Source: Chloroflexota bacterium
GTDB lineage: Bacteria > Chloroflexota > UBA11872 > VXOZ01
DNA length: 64,000 bases
Direction: 5' to 3'
Assembly: GCA_012270555.1 (NCBI GenBank)
Contig: JAAXIC010000017.1
Span: 62,001 to 126,000 of the forward strand
In this document: positions 62,336 to 64,000 of the stretch, piece after piece
Numbering within the stretch: position 1 is the first letter of the stretch
Layout: each line of letters opens with the position of its first letter
The notes under the pieces: generated by a model
The model's database searches: none
What the model saw: the letters and a program-made list of their open reading frames with translations, nothing else
What the model was told of the DNA's origin: nothing
Program-made: the position numbers and the translations under genes

Positions 62336-63117
62336 AAATAGGCACACGTACGGGCTCGATTGGCGCTGAAGGGGAAGACGCCCTGCCGGTAGCCGCGGCA
62401 CTGGGCTTTGCGGGCGTGGAGTTCTCCATCAGCGCCCGCGACCCTGCGGGGAACGTGCTTGCGGACCAGGCCGGTTGGGACGTGCTCAAGCGCCAATCGG
62501 CGGAGACGGGCGTGGCGGTCTGTTCGCTGTGCGTCGGCAATCTGGGCGTGATGTTGACAGGGGAAAGCGACGCCCGCCGGCAGGGCATTCAGGTGGCGAC
62601 GAACACAATCGCGGCTGCCGCGGAACTTGGCGCGCAGGTGATCCTCTGTGCTATGGACGCGCCGCCGGAACAGCCCTACGAAGAATCTTTTGCCCGTTGG
62701 GTGGATGGGTTTGGCGAGATCATGCCCGTGGCGGAACGCGCAGGCGTGACCATGGCGCCAGAGAGTGTGGGCCGCACGCACCCGCAATCTGTAGAGCGTT
62801 TCCGCCGCTTGGTCGCCGCTATCGATTCACCGCAGATTGGGGTTTACTTCGATGTTGGCAACGCGCACACACAGGGGTTCGACGCCGCCGCTGATCTGCG
62901 GGCCCTCGGCGGCATGGTCAGCCAGATCCATACCAAAGAACCGGACCGCATCCCGCTCATGGGCACGGGCCCGCTGGACTGGGATGCCATATTCGCGGCA
63001 ATTGAGGCCATCGGCTACGACGGCTGGCTGGTGCTAGAAACTGCCACCGGCGACGATGCTCGCGCCTCGGCGGTGTATAACCGGGAGTTCTTGGAGCGGC
63101 GCCTGGGTATAGCATGA
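62332..63117 (+). CDS. Sugar phosphate isomerase/epimerase family protein
   Basis: The 261-residue TIM-barrel protein has the metal residues typical of the family. Glu lies in VTMAPESVGRTHP, Asp-x-Gly-Asn-x-His in VYFDVGNAHTQG, His in VSQIHTKEPD and a final Glu in GWLVLETATGDD. It overlaps the Gfo/Idh gene by ATGA. This is the more canonical of the two epimerase-like proteins in the window. The substrate is probably a ketose or inositol derivative, not specified. Confidence 0.9.
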   Translation: MKIGTRTGSIGAEGEDALPVAAALGFAGVEFSISARDPAGNVLADQAGWDVLKRQSAETGVAVCSLCVGNLGVMLTGESDARRQGIQVATNTIAAAAELGAQVILCAMDAPPEQPYEESFARWVDGFGEIMPVAERAGVTMAPESVGRTHPQSVERFRRLVAAIDSPQIGVYFDVGNAHTQGFDAAADLRALGGMVSQIHTKEPDRIPLMGTGPLDWDAIFAAIEAIGYDGWLVLETATGDDARASAVYNREFLERRLGIA

Positions 63118-63158
63118 AGGCATCGCGCGGCGCAAGTTTCGGATTTGCCACCTCTTGT

Positions 63159-63191
63159 CCGTTCGTGCTGAGCTTGTCGAAGCATGAACGG
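63159..63191. repeat. Dispersed palindromic repeat (copy 3)
   Basis: CCGTTCGTGCTGAGC and GCATGAACGG form the arms around TTGTCGAA. The orientation is the same as at 7099, and a reverse-orientation partner (TTCGACAGGCTCAGG) lies 33 bases downstream. Confidence 0.85.
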
Positions 63192-63223
63192 GCGAGACAT
63201 CATTAGACTATTCTGTTGCCAAG

Positions 63224-63251
63224 CGCCCTTCGACAGGCTCAGGGCGAACGG
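63224..63251. repeat. Dispersed palindromic repeat (copy 4, reverse orientation)
   Basis: CGCCCTTCGACAGGCTCAGG followed by GCGAACGG is the reverse orientation of the element at 63159-63191. Together they form a facing pair of the REP-like repeat in the gap before the GNAT gene. Confidence 0.85.
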
Positions 63252-63269
63252 AAATCAGCTTGCCTAGGA

Positions 63270-63890
63270 CTACCGCGGCTCATCCGGCTTGAAGACCTCA
63301 GCCAGCACCGGGCTTGGTTGCCATTCTGATGCCAAGCACTCCATGTAGATCACGTCCCAGGTCATGCCGCCCATCACGTAGCATTCACGGCGGCGGCCAA
63401 ACTCCCTGAAGCCGGCTTTCGTGTAGGTGCGAAAGCCGGCGACATTGAAGGAGAAGACCCGAAGCATCACGTTGTGCAGGCCTAGCGCGGTGAACGCGTA
63501 GTCGAGCATCAGTCGCGTTGCTTCCGTGCCGTAGCCCCGGCCGCGCGCGTCCGGTTCAGCAATGGTGATGGCGAACTCGGCGGTGCGGTTGCGGTAGTCA
63601 ACTCCGTAGAGGCCGGTTAGCCCAATTGAGCGTTCGGAGTTGCGCTCGAATACTGTGAAAGTGATGTTCGAGCCACTGTCCGTATTTGCGTTTTCGTACC
63701 ATTGCTCTTTCTGTACCGGGGTTAGCGGCCGTGGAATGTCGCCGAGCGAGCGTAGCATTTGCAGGTTGTTGTACCAGCGCACGTAGGCAGGAATCAGGTC
63801 CATGCGCATGGGACCGAGCGCCACTTTCTCGCCTACGATATTGACCGGGGGCGGCACTGATGGTGACACTGCTCTTGAATTGAAATCCAT
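63270..63890 (-). CDS. GNAT-family N-acetyltransferase (RimJ/RimL-like)
   Basis: The 206-residue acyl-CoA-dependent N-acetyltransferase is of the RimJ/RimL or spermidine type. IVGEKVALGPMRMDLIPAYVRW starts the domain. The acetyl-CoA motif is ITIAEPDARGRGYGTEATRLML (RGxGYG), and FSFNVAGFRTYTKAGFREFGRR is the C-terminal motif. The first 18 residues are Ser/Pro/Val-rich and probably disordered. The substrate is unknown. It is convergent with the epimerase gene and stands alone. Confidence 0.9.
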   Translation of the reverse strand: MDFNSRAVSPSVPPPVNIVGEKVALGPMRMDLIPAYVRWYNNLQMLRSLGDIPRPLTPVQKEQWYENANTDSGSNITFTVFERNSERSIGLTGLYGVDYRNRTAEFAITIAEPDARGRGYGTEATRLMLDYAFTALGLHNVMLRVFSFNVAGFRTYTKAGFREFGRRRECYVMGGMTWDVIYMECLASEWQPSPVLAEVFKPDEPR

Positions 63891-63931
63891 CAGTGATCTA
63901 CGCGGCTCGACTCTCGATGGGCACAGAGAGA

Positions 63932-63956
63932 CCCTTCGACAGGCTCAGGCGAACGG
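63932..63956. repeat. Dispersed palindromic repeat (copy 5, reverse orientation)
   Basis: CCCTTCGACAGGCTCAGGCG followed by AACGG is a one-base-shorter version of the 63224 copy. Another partial copy in the opposite orientation, ccgatCGTGCTGAGG, runs off the window end at 63986-64000. The right end of the window is therefore a cluster of this element. Confidence 0.8.
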
Positions 63957-64000
63957 AGGGAAACCGGAGTATAGGAACTCCATTCCCGATCGTGCTGAGG

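Overview
The window is about 64 kb of gene-dense, GC-rich bacterial chromosome. The best reading of the host is a Chloroflexota (Chloroflexi) bacterium. The strongest pointer is an overlapping gene pair at 15.2-19.4 kb whose products look like the TIGR03663 (Agl23-type) and DUF2298 (Chlor_Arch_YYY) membrane protein families, which are typical of Chloroflexi and archaea. The mix of enolase-superfamily dehydratases, Gfo/Idh/MocA oxidoreductases, TIM-barrel sugar epimerases, hydantoinase A/B and DUF3604 proteins is what one expects of a heterotrophic, possibly marine or sponge-associated Chloroflexota lineage. That last step is inference. I see no rRNA, tRNA, CRISPR array, transposase or phage gene.

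Layout. 0-7 kb: a dimethylglycine-dehydrogenase-like flavoprotein, groEL (reverse strand, with a clear promoter), a metallo-beta-lactamase-fold hydrolase and a monomeric sarcosine-oxidase-like enzyme. 7-12 kb: an enolase-superfamily dehydratase, an NAD-binding/DUF2867 gene broken by a frameshift, an unrecognised protein and a cupin. 12-15 kb: housekeeping genes (23S rRNA uracil methyltransferase, dephospho-CoA kinase) and a small membrane protein. 15-25 kb, mostly reverse: the Agl23/YYY pair, a ThuA-like protein, a class III aminotransferase, and a tightly packed NYN-domain / sugar-epimerase / glycoside-hydrolase-like operon. 25-33 kb: a transhydrogenase-like flavoprotein, three very small membrane-protein genes, a transglutaminase-like plus DUF58 pair, and glyA. 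33-36 kb: a secreted Thr/Ala/Asp-repeat protein and an APH-like kinase. 36-48 kb: an accessory catabolic-looking block with a creatininase-family enzyme, an orphan solute-binding lipoprotein, three DUF3604 proteins (two of them a tandem duplicate with a changed metal site), an M24 metallopeptidase-like protein, a subtilase whose catalytic Ser is Cys, and a deacetylase-like protein. 48-64 kb: a second enolase-superfamily enzyme, an aspartate-type aminotransferase, YchF, a maleate-isomerase-like/HyuA/HyuB operon, a DegT aminotransferase, a PspC protein, a DapA-family aldolase, a Gfo/Idh plus epimerase pair and a GNAT acetyltransferase.

Taken together, several enzymes could feed C1-N and sugar-acid catabolism. 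Creatininase-family and hydantoinase A/B enzymes, the sarcosine-oxidase-like and dimethylglycine-dehydrogenase-like flavoproteins, and serine hydroxymethyltransferase would fit a creatinine/N-methylhydantoin/sarcosine to glycine/serine route. Two enolase-superfamily enzymes, a HOGA-like aldolase, Gfo/Idh and TIM-barrel epimerases fit sugar-acid or inositol-like catabolism. These links are inferred from families, not shown. Intergenic regions carry at least four families of dispersed palindromic repeats and a 20-bp tandem array. Several proteins have lost residues expected to be catalytic: Cys to Ala in the transglutaminase core, both redox Cys in the transhydrogenase-like protein, and Ser to Cys in the subtilase.
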